The notes beneath the pieces were generated by a model. That model made no database searches and was not told the origin of the DNA. It was given only the letters and a program-made list of their open reading frames with translations. From contig DSBS01000009.1 of the NCBI GenBank assembly GCA_011045925.1, positions 1 through 21,304 on the forward strand: a stretch of DNA of 21,304 bases, written 5' to 3'. How positions within the stretch are numbered: position 1 is the stretch's first letter; each line of letters begins with the position of its first letter. Below, in pieces: positions 7,025 through 14,544 of this stretch. A program made the position numbers and the translations under genes. This DNA is from Candidatus Woesearchaeota archaeon (GTDB taxonomy: Archaea > Nanobdellota > Nanobdellia > Woesearchaeales > JASKKU01).

Positions 7025-7384
7025 TCATACCTCAATAACCTTCCCTTCATTGTCAAGCTCAACAAACCGGATAGCGCATCCGCATGAAAGAAGTGCAGAA
7101 ATCAGCGCAGCATGAATCTTCCCCTCTCCAGAGCATATGTTCAGCGCAACCTCAGGATAATCAATCATCTCATTAACCTTTTCATAGATGTCTTTCTTCA
7201 GGCCAATAATTTCTTTGCTGAAGTCAACCTCTACAAACACATCATTTGGGCCAGGCGTAAACCTTTGCTTGACAAATGAGTCTCCTATTAGAATTATCTT
7301 TTTCCATTCAAAAGCCCTGGAGAGAGCAAAAACCCTGCCCCATGTGCCTTTGCCTGTTGAAAGGACTGAAACAAGTATGGTCAT
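7025..7384 (-). CDS. Small Rossmann-like protein resembling a stand-alone CARF domain
   Basis: The product is 119 aa, with no signal peptide or membrane segment. The visible pattern alternates strands and helices: strand TILVSVLS, a GKGTWG loop, a helix, strand KIILIGDS, strand DVFVEVDF, a helix, strand VALNICSGEGK, helix IHAALISALLSCG and final strand AIRFVEL. A Rossmann-like fold with a ligand loop after the first strand and an S-G-x-G-K turn before the last helix is reminiscent of CARF domains, which bind cyclic oligoadenylates, but no effector domain is fused and no CRISPR locus is in the window. It could equally be another nucleotide-binding or archaeal-specific family. It lies between the groEL terminator and the separately promoted radical SAM gene. 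Confidence 0.7.
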   Translation of the reverse strand: MTILVSVLSTGKGTWGRVFALSRAFEWKKIILIGDSFVKQRFTPGPNDVFVEVDFSKEIIGLKKDIYEKVNEMIDYPEVALNICSGEGKIHAALISALLSCGCAIRFVELDNEGKVIEV

Positions 7385-7408
7385 TTTTATGTATAGAATT
7401 AGCCAGTT

Positions 7409-7439
7409 AAAAAAATTTACTAAAAAAAATTAAAAAAAA
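7409..7439 (-). terminator. Triple oligo-T terminator of groES-groEL
   Basis: On the minus strand, T8, T8 and T7 tracts (complement of A-runs at 7432-7439, 7422-7429 and 7409-7415) follow the groEL stop directly. Repeated oligo-T tracts without a GC hairpin are the expected archaeal intrinsic terminator. The last tract, TTTTTTTAA, lies about 27 nt from the ATG at 7384 and could double as that gene's TATA element. Confidence 0.65.
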
Positions 7440-7440
7440 T

Positions 7441-9090
7441 TTACATGCCCATTCCCATTCCTGGGCCACCCATAGCTGGCATATCCGGCTTGTCCTTTTC
7501 ATCATCGGGCAGGTCAACCACCAGGGCTTCAGTTGTCAGTATCATTCCCCCGATGCTTACAGCGTTCTGGAGTGCAACCCTTGTTACCTTGGTTGGGTCA
7601 ATCACGCCTGCCTTGAACAAGTCCTCAAACTTTCCGGTTTTTGCATTGTAGCCGTAATTGATGTCTTTCTTCATCAAAATGTCGTTTACTACAATAGCCC
7701 CTTCTTTTCCTGAGTTTCTGGCAATCTGCTTAACAGGCTCGCTCAAGGCCCTTTTGATAATCTGCACTCCAACCTTTTCATCGATGTCTGAAACAGACTT
7801 TTCAAACTGGTCCAGCTCCTCAGAGGCTCTTAGCAGTGCAACGCCCCCTCCTGGAATAACTCCTTCCTCAACAGCAGCCCGTGTCGCGTGAAGCGCATCA
7901 TCAACCTTGAATTTCTTGTCTTTCATCTCAGTTTCTGTGGCAGCTCCAACCTTAAGCACAGCAACCCCGCCAACAAGCTTTGCAAGCCTTTTCTGCAGGT
8001 CTTCCTTGTCGAACTCAGAAGTGGTTTTTTCAATCTGCGCCTCGAGCATCTTTATCCTTTCATCAATCTTTTTCTTGTTGCCCTTGCCGCCTACGATAAT
8101 GGTATTATCCTTGTCAACCTTTACCTTTTCTGCCTTTCCAAGCATATCAATGGTGACATTCTCAAGCTTCATGCCCTTCTCCTCGCTGATAACGCTTCCG
8201 CCAGTAAGTGTTGCAATGTCATCAAGCATCTGCTTTCTCTCATCGCCAAAGCTTGGAGCCTTTACAGCAACAACCTTTATGGTTCCCCTAAGCAAATTCA
8301 GGATTATTGTTGCAAGCGCTTCCCCTTCCAGCTCATCGCAGATAATCAGCAACGGCTTGTTCTGCTGGGCAACCATCTCAAGAACCTTCACGAGCTCCTT
8401 GATGTTGTTCACTTTCCTGTCATACACAAGAATAAGCGGGTCTTCAAGCTCCGCCGTCATCTTCTCTGCATCTGTAACCATATAAGGCGATACATACCCC
8501 CTGTCAAACTGCATTCCCTCGACAACCTCAAGCGAAGTTTCAAGAGACTTGGCTTCTTCCACTGTGATAACTCCTTTGTGGCCCACTTTCTCCATGGCAT
8601 CAGCAATAAGCTTTCCAATCTCCTCATCGTTATTAGCAGAGATTGTGGCAACCTGAAGGATTGTCTCCTTGTCATTAACTACTTTGCTTATTTTTTCCAG
8701 GAATTTTACAACAGACTTTGTTCCCTTGTCTATCCCCTTCTTGACAATAACTGGGTTAGCCCCGGAAGTTATGTTCTTTATTCCTTCCTTAACAATGCTT
8801 TGTGCAAGCAAAGCAGAAGTGGTAGTTCCGTCCCCGGCAACATCCTGCGTTTTTGTAGAAACCTCTTTAATCAGCTGTGCTCCAAGGTTATCAGCCTTTT
8901 CCTTAAGCTCAATCTCTTTTGCAATAGTTACCCCATCATTCGTGACAGTAGGCGAGCCAAAGCCCTTATCAAGCACAACATACCTTCCTCTTGGCCCTAA
9001 TGTAACCTTAACAGCATTAGCAACCACATCAATGCCCCTTATCAGGGCCTTTCTTGCATCCTCATTAAACATAATTTCTTTTCCTGCCAT
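7441..9090 (-). CDS. groEL: Group I (bacterial-type) chaperonin GroEL, 60 kDa subunit
   Basis: The product is 549 aa, the usual length. It forms the ATP-driven double-ring folding chamber for cytosolic proteins together with GroES. Diagnostic segments are clear: MAGKEIMFNEDARKAL at the N-terminus, LGPRGRYVVLDKGFG, VTNDGVTIAKEIEL, the nucleotide-binding DVAGDGTTT, VGAATETEMKDKK, VDDALHATRAAVEEG with the catalytic Asp, and PGGGVALLRA. The C-terminal tail is the Gly/Met-rich GGPGMGMGM. AGAGGTGA precedes the ATG at a good spacing, 15 nt after groES. Archaea normally use the group II thermosome, so this gene was probably acquired by transfer, as known in Methanosarcina and reported in some other lineages. 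No missing residue or frameshift was seen. Confidence 0.98.
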   Translation of the reverse strand: MAGKEIMFNEDARKALIRGIDVVANAVKVTLGPRGRYVVLDKGFGSPTVTNDGVTIAKEIELKEKADNLGAQLIKEVSTKTQDVAGDGTTTSALLAQSIVKEGIKNITSGANPVIVKKGIDKGTKSVVKFLEKISKVVNDKETILQVATISANNDEEIGKLIADAMEKVGHKGVITVEEAKSLETSLEVVEGMQFDRGYVSPYMVTDAEKMTAELEDPLILVYDRKVNNIKELVKVLEMVAQQNKPLLIICDELEGEALATIILNLLRGTIKVVAVKAPSFGDERKQMLDDIATLTGGSVISEEKGMKLENVTIDMLGKAEKVKVDKDNTIIVGGKGNKKKIDERIKMLEAQIEKTTSEFDKEDLQKRLAKLVGGVAVLKVGAATETEMKDKKFKVDDALHATRAAVEEGVIPGGGVALLRASEELDQFEKSVSDIDEKVGVQIIKRALSEPVKQIARNSGKEGAIVVNDILMKKDINYGYNAKTGKFEDLFKAGVIDPTKVTRVALQNAVSIGGMILTTEALVVDLPDDEKDKPDMPAMGGPGMGMGM

Positions 9091-9105
9091 TTTTCATTCA
9101 CCTCT

Positions 9106-9390
9106 TTACTCTAAAACCGCCATAACATCCTTTACATCTACGATGAGATGCTTTTCTCCATCAATCATTAGCTCTTTCTCGCTAAAGCCTCCAAAGATAA
9201 CCTTGTCTCCGGGCTTTACAGGGAAAGGCATGTCTTTTCTGTCTTTGTCGTCATACTTCCCAACAGCCACAACAGTCCCTTCTTTCTTTTCCTCGTCAGC
9301 TGTATCAGGAAGGTAGATTCCTCCCTTGGTTTTCTCCTCTTTTTTTGTGGGCTTTATCAGCGCCCTTGGTCCTAGAATTCGCATCTTCAT
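9106..9390 (-). CDS. groES: Co-chaperonin GroES, 10 kDa subunit
   Basis: The ATG at 9390 is chosen because GAGGTG lies 5 nt upstream; the in-frame GTG at 9396 overlaps that site and an ATG at 9384 is further away. The product is 94 aa, the normal GroES size. It caps the GroEL ring as a heptamer. The mobile loop that contacts GroEL is visible as KTKGGIYLPDTA, followed by EGTVVAVGKYD, the PVKPGDKVIFGGF turn and a C-terminal YLIVDV-like strand (HLIVDVKDVMAVLE). It is the first gene of the groES-groEL operon; the leader contains a possible operator. Confidence 0.96.
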   Translation of the reverse strand: MKMRILGPRALIKPTKKEEKTKGGIYLPDTADEEKKEGTVVAVGKYDDKDRKDMPFPVKPGDKVIFGGFSEKELMIDGEKHLIVDVKDVMAVLE

Positions 9391-9419
9391 TTTCACACCT
9401 CTGTTTATTTTAACTCGCC

Positions 9420-9442
9420 CTTGTCAATTTAAGGTCAACAAG
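9420..9442. promoter_or_regulatory. Possible operator upstream of groES (short dyad and direct repeat)
   Basis: CTTGT and ACAAG flank a 13-nt centre, and within the element GTCAA occurs twice with 11-bp spacing. It overlaps the start region predicted from the TATA-like sequence at 9456-9468. It is not a CIRCE element. The arms are short and chance is possible. Confidence 0.3.
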
Positions 9443-9455
9443 AGGATTTTTTGTT

Positions 9456-9468
9456 TTTATTTAAAATT
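9456..9468 (-). promoter_or_regulatory. Candidate TATA box of the groES-groEL operon
   Basis: On the minus strand ATTTTAAATAAAA is preceded by CCGAAA as a possible BRE. The predicted start near 9435 would give a leader of about 45 nt carrying the GAGGTG ribosome binding site. Confidence 0.4.
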
Positions 9469-9507
9469 TTCGGTTTTTCTGGCAAGGAACACGGAAGCAA
9501 TGTTGAA

Positions 9508-9519
9508 TTGTATATACAA
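9508..9519. promoter_or_regulatory. Perfect 12-bp AT palindrome in the groES/9606 intergenic region
   Basis: TTGTATATACAA reads the same on both strands. It lies in the roughly 215-nt divergent gap between groES and the gene at 9606. It could be a regulator site or TATA element, but it is about 90 nt from either start. Apart from this and the promoter candidates nothing else was seen in the gap. Confidence 0.3.
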
Positions 9520-9540
9520 AGCACATTATTAAAAAAGGAA

Positions 9541-9560
9541 ACTATTTAAAGCATTTATAC
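9541..9560 (+). promoter_or_regulatory. Candidate TATA region for the gene at 9606
   Basis: Two TATA-like elements, ACTATTTAAA and CATTTATAC, follow AAAAAAGGAA as a possible BRE. Either would start transcription 20-35 nt before the ATG. Which one is used cannot be decided. Confidence 0.3.
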
Positions 9561-9605
9561 GAAGCAACCAGAAAATTAAGCATAATTAAAATCAGGCAAT
9601 TTAGA

Positions 9606-10259
9606 ATGGCAAGACCAGCTGAGCTCGATATGGGCTCTTTAAGAGGACATAATGAAAAGACTGAGCCTTGGGTTTACCTTAAAGGCCTGGAAGGATGCAT
9701 TAGCAAAGCAAATGTTCGCTACTTCCATGAATTAAGGCAGAACAGGCTGAGCTTTATCAAAGCCAGGCTCTCCAGTACAAAAAAGCTTCTGAAAAAGCTG
9801 GAAGAATTCACCGGAAAGCTAGGCGAAAGCAATCTTTCATCTTCGGGTAGAAGCAGCGAGGCATTAACTAATTATAATAATCTTTTGAGCTCAGTTAATG
9901 CTTCTCTTAATTCGTTAAATAAAAATTTAGGGCATTTTATCCCGCTTCTTTTAGAGTTACAAAGCTTAGAAGATAAACCGAAGAGCTCGCCAAAAGAAGA
10001 AGATGTGGTTGCATACGGAAAAAAGTTAGAAGAAATAATTGCTATAGCACGCAGCATACTGCCTGTTTCAGAAGGACTTAAGAAAGAATCAGAGAATCTG
10101 AAAACCTTAGCTCAAATAATAAAAAGAAGCGCAGAGCTATCAATCCCTCCCAATACCAGAAAATTAAAGCATCTTGCAGGTTTTGCTCCTAAATTAGATG
10201 AAGAACTGAAAAGCTTTCATGCACAATTTCATGCTTTTTTTATAGGCGAAAAAAATTGA
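9606..10259 (+). CDS. Helical coiled-coil protein of unknown function
   Basis: The product is 217 aa without signal peptide or membrane segment. After an N-terminal part of about 35 residues (PWVYLKGLEGC), most of the protein is Leu/Lys/Glu/Ser-rich helix, with heptad-like segments at about 50-75 and 85-125 and again at 140-215. The start ATG has only a weak upstream binding site, and a second ATG nine codons in is possible. It stands alone between the divergent groES and the plus-strand ppdK 90 nt downstream; ppdK has its own promoter, so they need not form an operon. I do not recognise the family. Codon usage resembles its neighbours, supporting a real gene. Confidence 0.72.
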   Translation: MARPAELDMGSLRGHNEKTEPWVYLKGLEGCISKANVRYFHELRQNRLSFIKARLSSTKKLLKKLEEFTGKLGESNLSSSGRSSEALTNYNNLLSSVNASLNSLNKNLGHFIPLLLELQSLEDKPKSSPKEEDVVAYGKKLEEIIAIARSILPVSEGLKKESENLKTLAQIIKRSAELSIPPNTRKLKHLAGFAPKLDEELKSFHAQFHAFFIGEKN

Positions 10260-10307
10260 TCCCATAAAATTAAGTAGTAAATTCTTTCCTTTCAGGTTTT
10301 TCAAAAC

Positions 10308-10318
10308 CTTTTTAAATT
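10308..10318 (+). promoter_or_regulatory. Candidate TATA box of ppdK
   Basis: CTTTTTAAATT, preceded by AAAAC as a possible BRE, is centred about 37 nt upstream of the ATG at 10350. It predicts a leader of about 10 nt that begins right at the GGTGA ribosome binding site (10341-10345). Confidence 0.5.
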
Positions 10319-10349
10319 CCTGCTCTTTGGCGTTTCTTCCGGTGAAATT

Positions 10350-12995
10350 ATGGCAAAGTTAGTTTATTCTTTTAGCGAAGGAAATAAAGACATGAAGCCT
10401 CTTTTGGGAGGCAAGGGTGCAAACCTTGCTGAGATGAATTCTCTTGGAATTCCTGTTCCTCCTGGCTTTATAATAACGACAGAAGCATGCAGGCAATACT
10501 ACGAAAACAGAAATGTGTTCTCTGCTAAACTAAAGCAAGAAGTCCTGACTCATCTTGAAGAAATAGAAAAGAAACTTGGCAGGAAGCTTGGTGACAATTA
10601 CAACCCTCTTCTTGTTTCCATCCGTTCAGGTGCAGCAGTTTCCATGCCTGGGATGATGGACACGATTCTTAACCTCGGATTAAATGACCAATCTGTTCTG
10701 GGGCTGGCAAAATCTTCTGGCAACGAGAGGTTTGCGTATGACTCATACAGGCGTTTTATCCAGATGTTTTCTAATGTGGTTCTTGGGCTGGATCACTCAG
10801 CATTTGAAAAAATCCTGCATGAGCTAAAATCAGAAAAGGGCTATGAGCAGGATACTGAGATGACAGCGGAAGACCTGAAGGCACTGGTAGAAAGCTATAA
10901 GGATGAAGTTAAAAACTCGTCTGGAAGCGAATTTCCCCAGGACCCCCACGAGCAGCTCTGGAGATCTATTGAAGCGGTATTTAAGTCCTGGAACAACAAC
11001 AGAGCAAAAGAGTACAGAAAAATTCATAATATCTCTGGCTTGTTTGGCACAGCCGTAACCATACAAAGCATGGTATTCGGAAACCTCGGGGATACTTCAG
11101 GCACAGGAGTTTGCTTTACACGAAACCCTTCAACAGGCGAAAATATCTTCTTTGGCGAATACCTTAAGAATTCACAGGGAGAGGATGTTGTAGCTGGAAT
11201 AAGAACCCCGAAACCGATAAAAGAGCTTGAAAAAGATATGCCTGAAATCTACAAAAAGCTTGTTGCAATAAAAGACAATCTTGAAAGCCATTACAAAGAC
11301 ATGCAGGATATAGAGTTTACAATACAGGAAGGCAAGCTTTACATCCTCCAGACAAGAAGCGGAAAAAGAGCAGGAATAGCAGCAGTAAGAATTGCAGTAG
11401 AAATGGCAGAAGAAGGCTTAATCGATGAGAAACAAGCCTTATTGCGAGTTGAGCCCAATTCATTGAACCAGCTGCTTCACAAAAGAATAGACCCTGCTGA
11501 AATAAAAAACAGAGAGCCTTCAGCATCAGGCCTTCCTGCTTCGCCGGGAGCAGCAGTAGGAAGAATTGTCTTTACAGCAGAAGATGCGTTTGAGTGGGCA
11601 GAAAAAGGCGAAAATGTTATTCTTGTCAGAACTGAAACCAGCCCCGAAGACATAAAAGGAATGAACGCAGCACAAGGAATATTAACACTTAGGGGAGGCA
11701 TGACATCCCATGCTGCTGTTGTTGCAAGAGGAATGGGAAAATGCGCCATTGTAGGGTGCTCAGACTTAACAATTGATGAGAAAGCTAAGGTGCTGAAATC
11801 AGCAAAGCCTGCAAAAGCCCTAAAAGAAGGTGACTGGCTCTCCCTGGACGGCTCCTCTGGAAAGGTGTATTTTGAAAAGCTTAATGTGTCTGAGCCTGAG
11901 CTGTCAGATGATTTCTCAAAGATAATGGGCTGGGCAAAAGAATACAAGAAGCTTGGAGTAAGGGCAAACGCAGACAGCCCAAAGGATGCAGAAACTGCAA
12001 GAGGCTTTGGCGCAGAAGGAATTGGCTTATGCAGGACAGAGCACATGTTCTTTGAAGGAGACAGGATTAAAGCGATGCGTGAGATGATAGTCTCAGACAC
12101 CCGGGAAGGCAGGAAAAAAGCCCTTGATAAGCTTCTTCCAATGCAAAGAAAAGACTTTGTTGGTTTATTTGAGTCGATGCAGGGCCTTCCTGTTACAATC
12201 AGGCTTCTTGACCCGCCTCTCCACGAGTTTCTCCCAAAAGAAGAAATCGACATAGCAGAAATAGCAAAAGAGCTGGCAATACAACCACAAGAGCTTAAAG
12301 AAAAGATAAATTCCTTGGAAGAAGTAAACCCTATGCTTGGCTTCAGGGGTTGCAGGCTTCTGATAAATTTTCCTGAAATTGCAGAGATGCAAACACAAGC
12401 AATAATCGAGGCAGCCTGCATAGCAAAAAAGAAATCAGGCGCAGAAGTCGAGCCAGAGATAATGATACCTCTTATTGGGCATGTAAACGAGCTGAAGTGG
12501 CTTAAAGAAGTTATCCGTAAAACCGTTGAGTCTGTGCTAAAAGAGCAGAAGATAAGCTTAAGCTACAAAATCGGCACCATGATAGAAGTTCCCAGGGCTG
12601 TGCTTGTTTCTGATAAGATTGCAGAGCACTCTGAATTTTTCAGCTTTGGGACAAACGACTTAACCCAAATGACTTTTGGCTTTTCTAGGGACGACTTTGG
12701 CAAGTTTCTCCCACAGTATCTTGACCAGCAGATTCTTGAAGAAGACCCTTTCAAAAGCATTGACCAGGAAGGAGTAGGAAAGCTTGTTGAAATGTCAGTA
12801 GCACTTGGAAGAAAGACAAGCCCAAAGCTAAAAATAGGCATCTGTGGAGAGCATGGCGGAGACCCAAAGTCAGTAGAGTTCTGCCACAAAGCAGGCTTGG
12901 ATTATGTGAGCTGCTCTCCTTACAGGATTCCAATAGCAATTCTTTCAGCAGCGCAGGCGGCGCTAAAAAACCCTATCAAGCCAGAGAATAAATAA
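10350..12995 (+). CDS. ppdK: Pyruvate,phosphate dikinase
   Basis: The product is 881 aa, close to the roughly 875 aa of the well-studied Clostridium symbiosum enzyme. It interconverts pyruvate, ATP and phosphate with PEP, AMP and PPi in the cytosol, so it can serve gluconeogenesis or PPi-dependent glycolysis. The order is normal: N-terminal ATP-grasp domain (GGKGANLAEM near 21-30, SIRSGAAVSMPGMMDT near 91-106, a QTRSGKR segment near 335), the central swivelling domain with the phosphorylated histidine in GGMTSHAAVVARGMGKCAIVGC (His454), and the C-terminal PEP/pyruvate barrel (GLCRTEHMFF, GFRGCRL, GTNDLTQMTFGFSRDD, and ICGEHGGDPKSVEFCHKAGL with the catalytic Cys). GGTGA sits 4 nt before the ATG. 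An oligo-T tract follows the stop. No key residue is missing. Confidence 0.98.
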   Translation: MAKLVYSFSEGNKDMKPLLGGKGANLAEMNSLGIPVPPGFIITTEACRQYYENRNVFSAKLKQEVLTHLEEIEKKLGRKLGDNYNPLLVSIRSGAAVSMPGMMDTILNLGLNDQSVLGLAKSSGNERFAYDSYRRFIQMFSNVVLGLDHSAFEKILHELKSEKGYEQDTEMTAEDLKALVESYKDEVKNSSGSEFPQDPHEQLWRSIEAVFKSWNNNRAKEYRKIHNISGLFGTAVTIQSMVFGNLGDTSGTGVCFTRNPSTGENIFFGEYLKNSQGEDVVAGIRTPKPIKELEKDMPEIYKKLVAIKDNLESHYKDMQDIEFTIQEGKLYILQTRSGKRAGIAAVRIAVEMAEEGLIDEKQALLRVEPNSLNQLLHKRIDPAEIKNREPSASGLPASPGAAVGRIVFTAEDAFEWAEKGENVILVRTETSPEDIKGMNAAQGILTLRGGMTSHAAVVARGMGKCAIVGCSDLTIDEKAKVLKSAKPAKALKEGDWLSLDGSSGKVYFEKLNVSEPELSDDFSKIMGWAKEYKKLGVRANADSPKDAETARGFGAEGIGLCRTEHMFFEGDRIKAMREMIVSDTREGRKKALDKLLPMQRKDFVGLFESMQGLPVTIRLLDPPLHEFLPKEEIDIAEIAKELAIQPQELKEKINSLEEVNPMLGFRGCRLLINFPEIAEMQTQAIIEAACIAKKKSGAEVEPEIMIPLIGHVNELKWLKEVIRKTVESVLKEQKISLSYKIGTMIEVPRAVLVSDKIAEHSEFFSFGTNDLTQMTFGFSRDDFGKFLPQYLDQQILEEDPFKSIDQEGVGKLVEMSVALGRKTSPKLKIGICGEHGGDPKSVEFCHKAGLDYVSCSPYRIPIAILSAAQAALKNPIKPENK

Positions 12996-12997
12996 GC

Positions 12998-13011
12998 TTT
13001 TTATTTTTTTT
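12998..13011 (+). terminator. Oligo-T terminator of ppdK
   Basis: T5-A-T8 begins 2 nt after the ppdK stop at 12995 and runs to the convergent gene's stop codon. This is a strong candidate for archaeal oligo-T termination. Confidence 0.6.
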
Positions 13012-14041
13012 ACTTTTGCACAATCCTTATGCTTGCAGAAGAAACCTGCCTGTAGATATAAGACATCTTTATGCTCATTGCGGCAATGTATGGCTCAGTT
13101 TTTTCCAGCCTTAGCCTAACCCTTCCCCGCAGGTTTTCATCAAGCCTTATAATATCCTGGTCAAGGCCAAGCCCAAAAGTGCCAGATGTCATCTCCTGGT
13201 TTCCTATCTTAAAAGAATCTATTGATATCCTTGCGTAGTCTGATTGGTAAGGGCTCATCTCTTCATAAATGTCAAAAAGCCCTTTTGTTATGCCAAAGCA
13301 CATATCGTAAAGCTCACCTTCGCTGTTAGGCATTACCGTATATTTCTGAACGATTCCGTTTCCTTTGTTGGCAAAGTGAAACACCATATCAATAACAATA
13401 AACTCTCTTCCGAAAACATTTTCAACATACTGCTTCATTGTAATCTTATCAAGCGAAACAGGAGCGCCCTGCCCATCCCTGAATATTATATCACGAACAG
13501 AGCAGACCTCAATATACCTTTCATAGTCAACACGCGGGTTTATGCATAAGCCAGCATCTATGTCAAGCCCATAAGAGTAGCAGAAATCAATATCAGTTTT
13601 TACCTGCTTTGAAGTCATGTGAAGGGGCAGGACAGAATCAAAGTTCACAGTAGTGGCTTCGACTTTCGGGTGTGGGCTCTGAACACTTCTGCCCTGAAGC
13701 GGAAGCCTCAATGAAGCCTTGTTTGAAAGCACCCTTTGCTCAATAAAATGTATTGGGTCTTCCAGCTTGGAGAACCTCATATAGGTTTCGTCAGGTCTGA
13801 TTATGCCTGCAATAAAAGCATCGTACGCCCCGTTGTTTGCAATGGTAAGCAGTGCAGGAGCTTTCTCACCGGCAAAAACCTCTGCGGTAAGGTACTCGAG
13901 CCTGACATTTACGCCATTATAGCCCTTTTTGAAAAGCGCTTCAGGATTCTCTGGGCCGGCTGTGCAGCCAGAATAAAAAACCAGCATCACAGATATAATA
14001 AGAATAAAACAGCATCCCTTGCGGCTGGTGGAGAGTATCAT
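13010..14041 (-). CDS. Putative lipoprotein of unknown function, last gene of the surface operon
   Basis: The product is 343 aa. A short basic N-terminus and a hydrophobic stretch (about 11-23) lead to Y-S-G-C26, a plausible lipobox, so the mature protein would be anchored outside the membrane through Cys26. The mature N-terminal part (VNVRLEYLTAEVFAGEKAP, then LLTIANNGAYDAF) has the look of an immunoglobulin-like or CARDB-like beta domain, in which a gap between strands is occupied by a conserved NxGxYD turn. The rest is beta-rich with a few cysteines. Its ATG overlaps the methyltransferase stop (ATGA at 14038-14041), so it belongs to the same operon. The exact role is unknown. Confidence 0.78.
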   Translation of the reverse strand: MILSTSRKGCCFILIISVMLVFYSGCTAGPENPEALFKKGYNGVNVRLEYLTAEVFAGEKAPALLTIANNGAYDAFIAGIIRPDETYMRFSKLEDPIHFIEQRVLSNKASLRLPLQGRSVQSPHPKVEATTVNFDSVLPLHMTSKQVKTDIDFCYSYGLDIDAGLCINPRVDYERYIEVCSVRDIIFRDGQGAPVSLDKITMKQYVENVFGREFIVIDMVFHFANKGNGIVQKYTVMPNSEGELYDMCFGITKGLFDIYEEMSPYQSDYARISIDSFKIGNQEMTSGTFGLGLDQDIIRLDENLRGRVRLRLEKTEPYIAAMSIKMSYIYRQVSSASIRIVQK

Positions 14042-14517
14042 TCTAATTCAATAAAATAGAACACCTCTTTTTTAAATCTTTTCTTATTGTAGCTTAATCC
14101 AAGCTCTTTTATGGAACGCTCTATCTCTTCGATGCTTCTTGATTTTTCCATGGTTGAGATGAAAATCTTCTTTCTGCAGACCCTGCTCATCTCTTTAATA
14201 CTTTGCTTGATATTGCTAAAGTTCTGAACTGCCGTAAGGCTTATACAATAGTCAAAAGCATTGTCTGCAAACGGCATTCTCTCAGCTTTGCCCAAAACCT
14301 TTTTGTATGGGTTCTTTTTCAGAAGCTCTCTGCTGGGGTCGATGCAGGTTTTTTCTCCTTTGATTAGCTTAAGGTAACTGCCGGTTCCTGAGCCAACATC
14401 AAGAATCCTGTCTGAGTCACTAAATCTGTGGCTTTCAGCAAGGAACCTTGCCTTTTCTTCCTGCTCATTTCCGTACAATTCCTCATAGCCTTGTGAAATA
14501 GCGTTGTAATATTTCAT
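14038..14517 (-). CDS. Small class I SAM-dependent methyltransferase
   Basis: The ATG at 14517 is preferred to an in-frame TTG at 14523; the product is then 159 aa. It has the Rossmann SAM-binding motif I ILDVGSGTGS (about 38-47), an acidic turn at TCIDPS, then AERMPFADNAFDYCISLTAVQNF, typical of the Methyltransf_11/UbiE-like group. The first 20 residues (YNAISQGYEELYGNEQ) match the usual N-terminal cap of these enzymes. The fold is short and the C-terminal strands are compact. The substrate cannot be inferred. It follows the prepilin-like gene by 27 nt and overlaps the lipoprotein gene by 4 bases, so it is part of the surface-gene operon, which is unusual for a cytosolic enzyme. Confidence 0.87.
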   Translation of the reverse strand: MKYYNAISQGYEELYGNEQEEKARFLAESHRFSDSDRILDVGSGTGSYLKLIKGEKTCIDPSRELLKKNPYKKVLGKAERMPFADNAFDYCISLTAVQNFSNIKQSIKEMSRVCRKKIFISTMEKSRSIEEIERSIKELGLSYNKKRFKKEVFYFIELE

Positions 14518-14544
14518 CTTCAATTTTTAGAAAAATAAACAAAG

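Noticed and set aside
7888..9000. A 370-codon open frame on the plus strand across groEL
   Set aside because: It is the antisense shadow of the unmistakable GroEL; it has no ribosome binding site and its composition reflects groEL codon bias.
11477..12421. A 314-codon open frame on the minus strand across ppdK
   Set aside because: It is an antisense shadow of ppdK, whose motifs cover the whole region.
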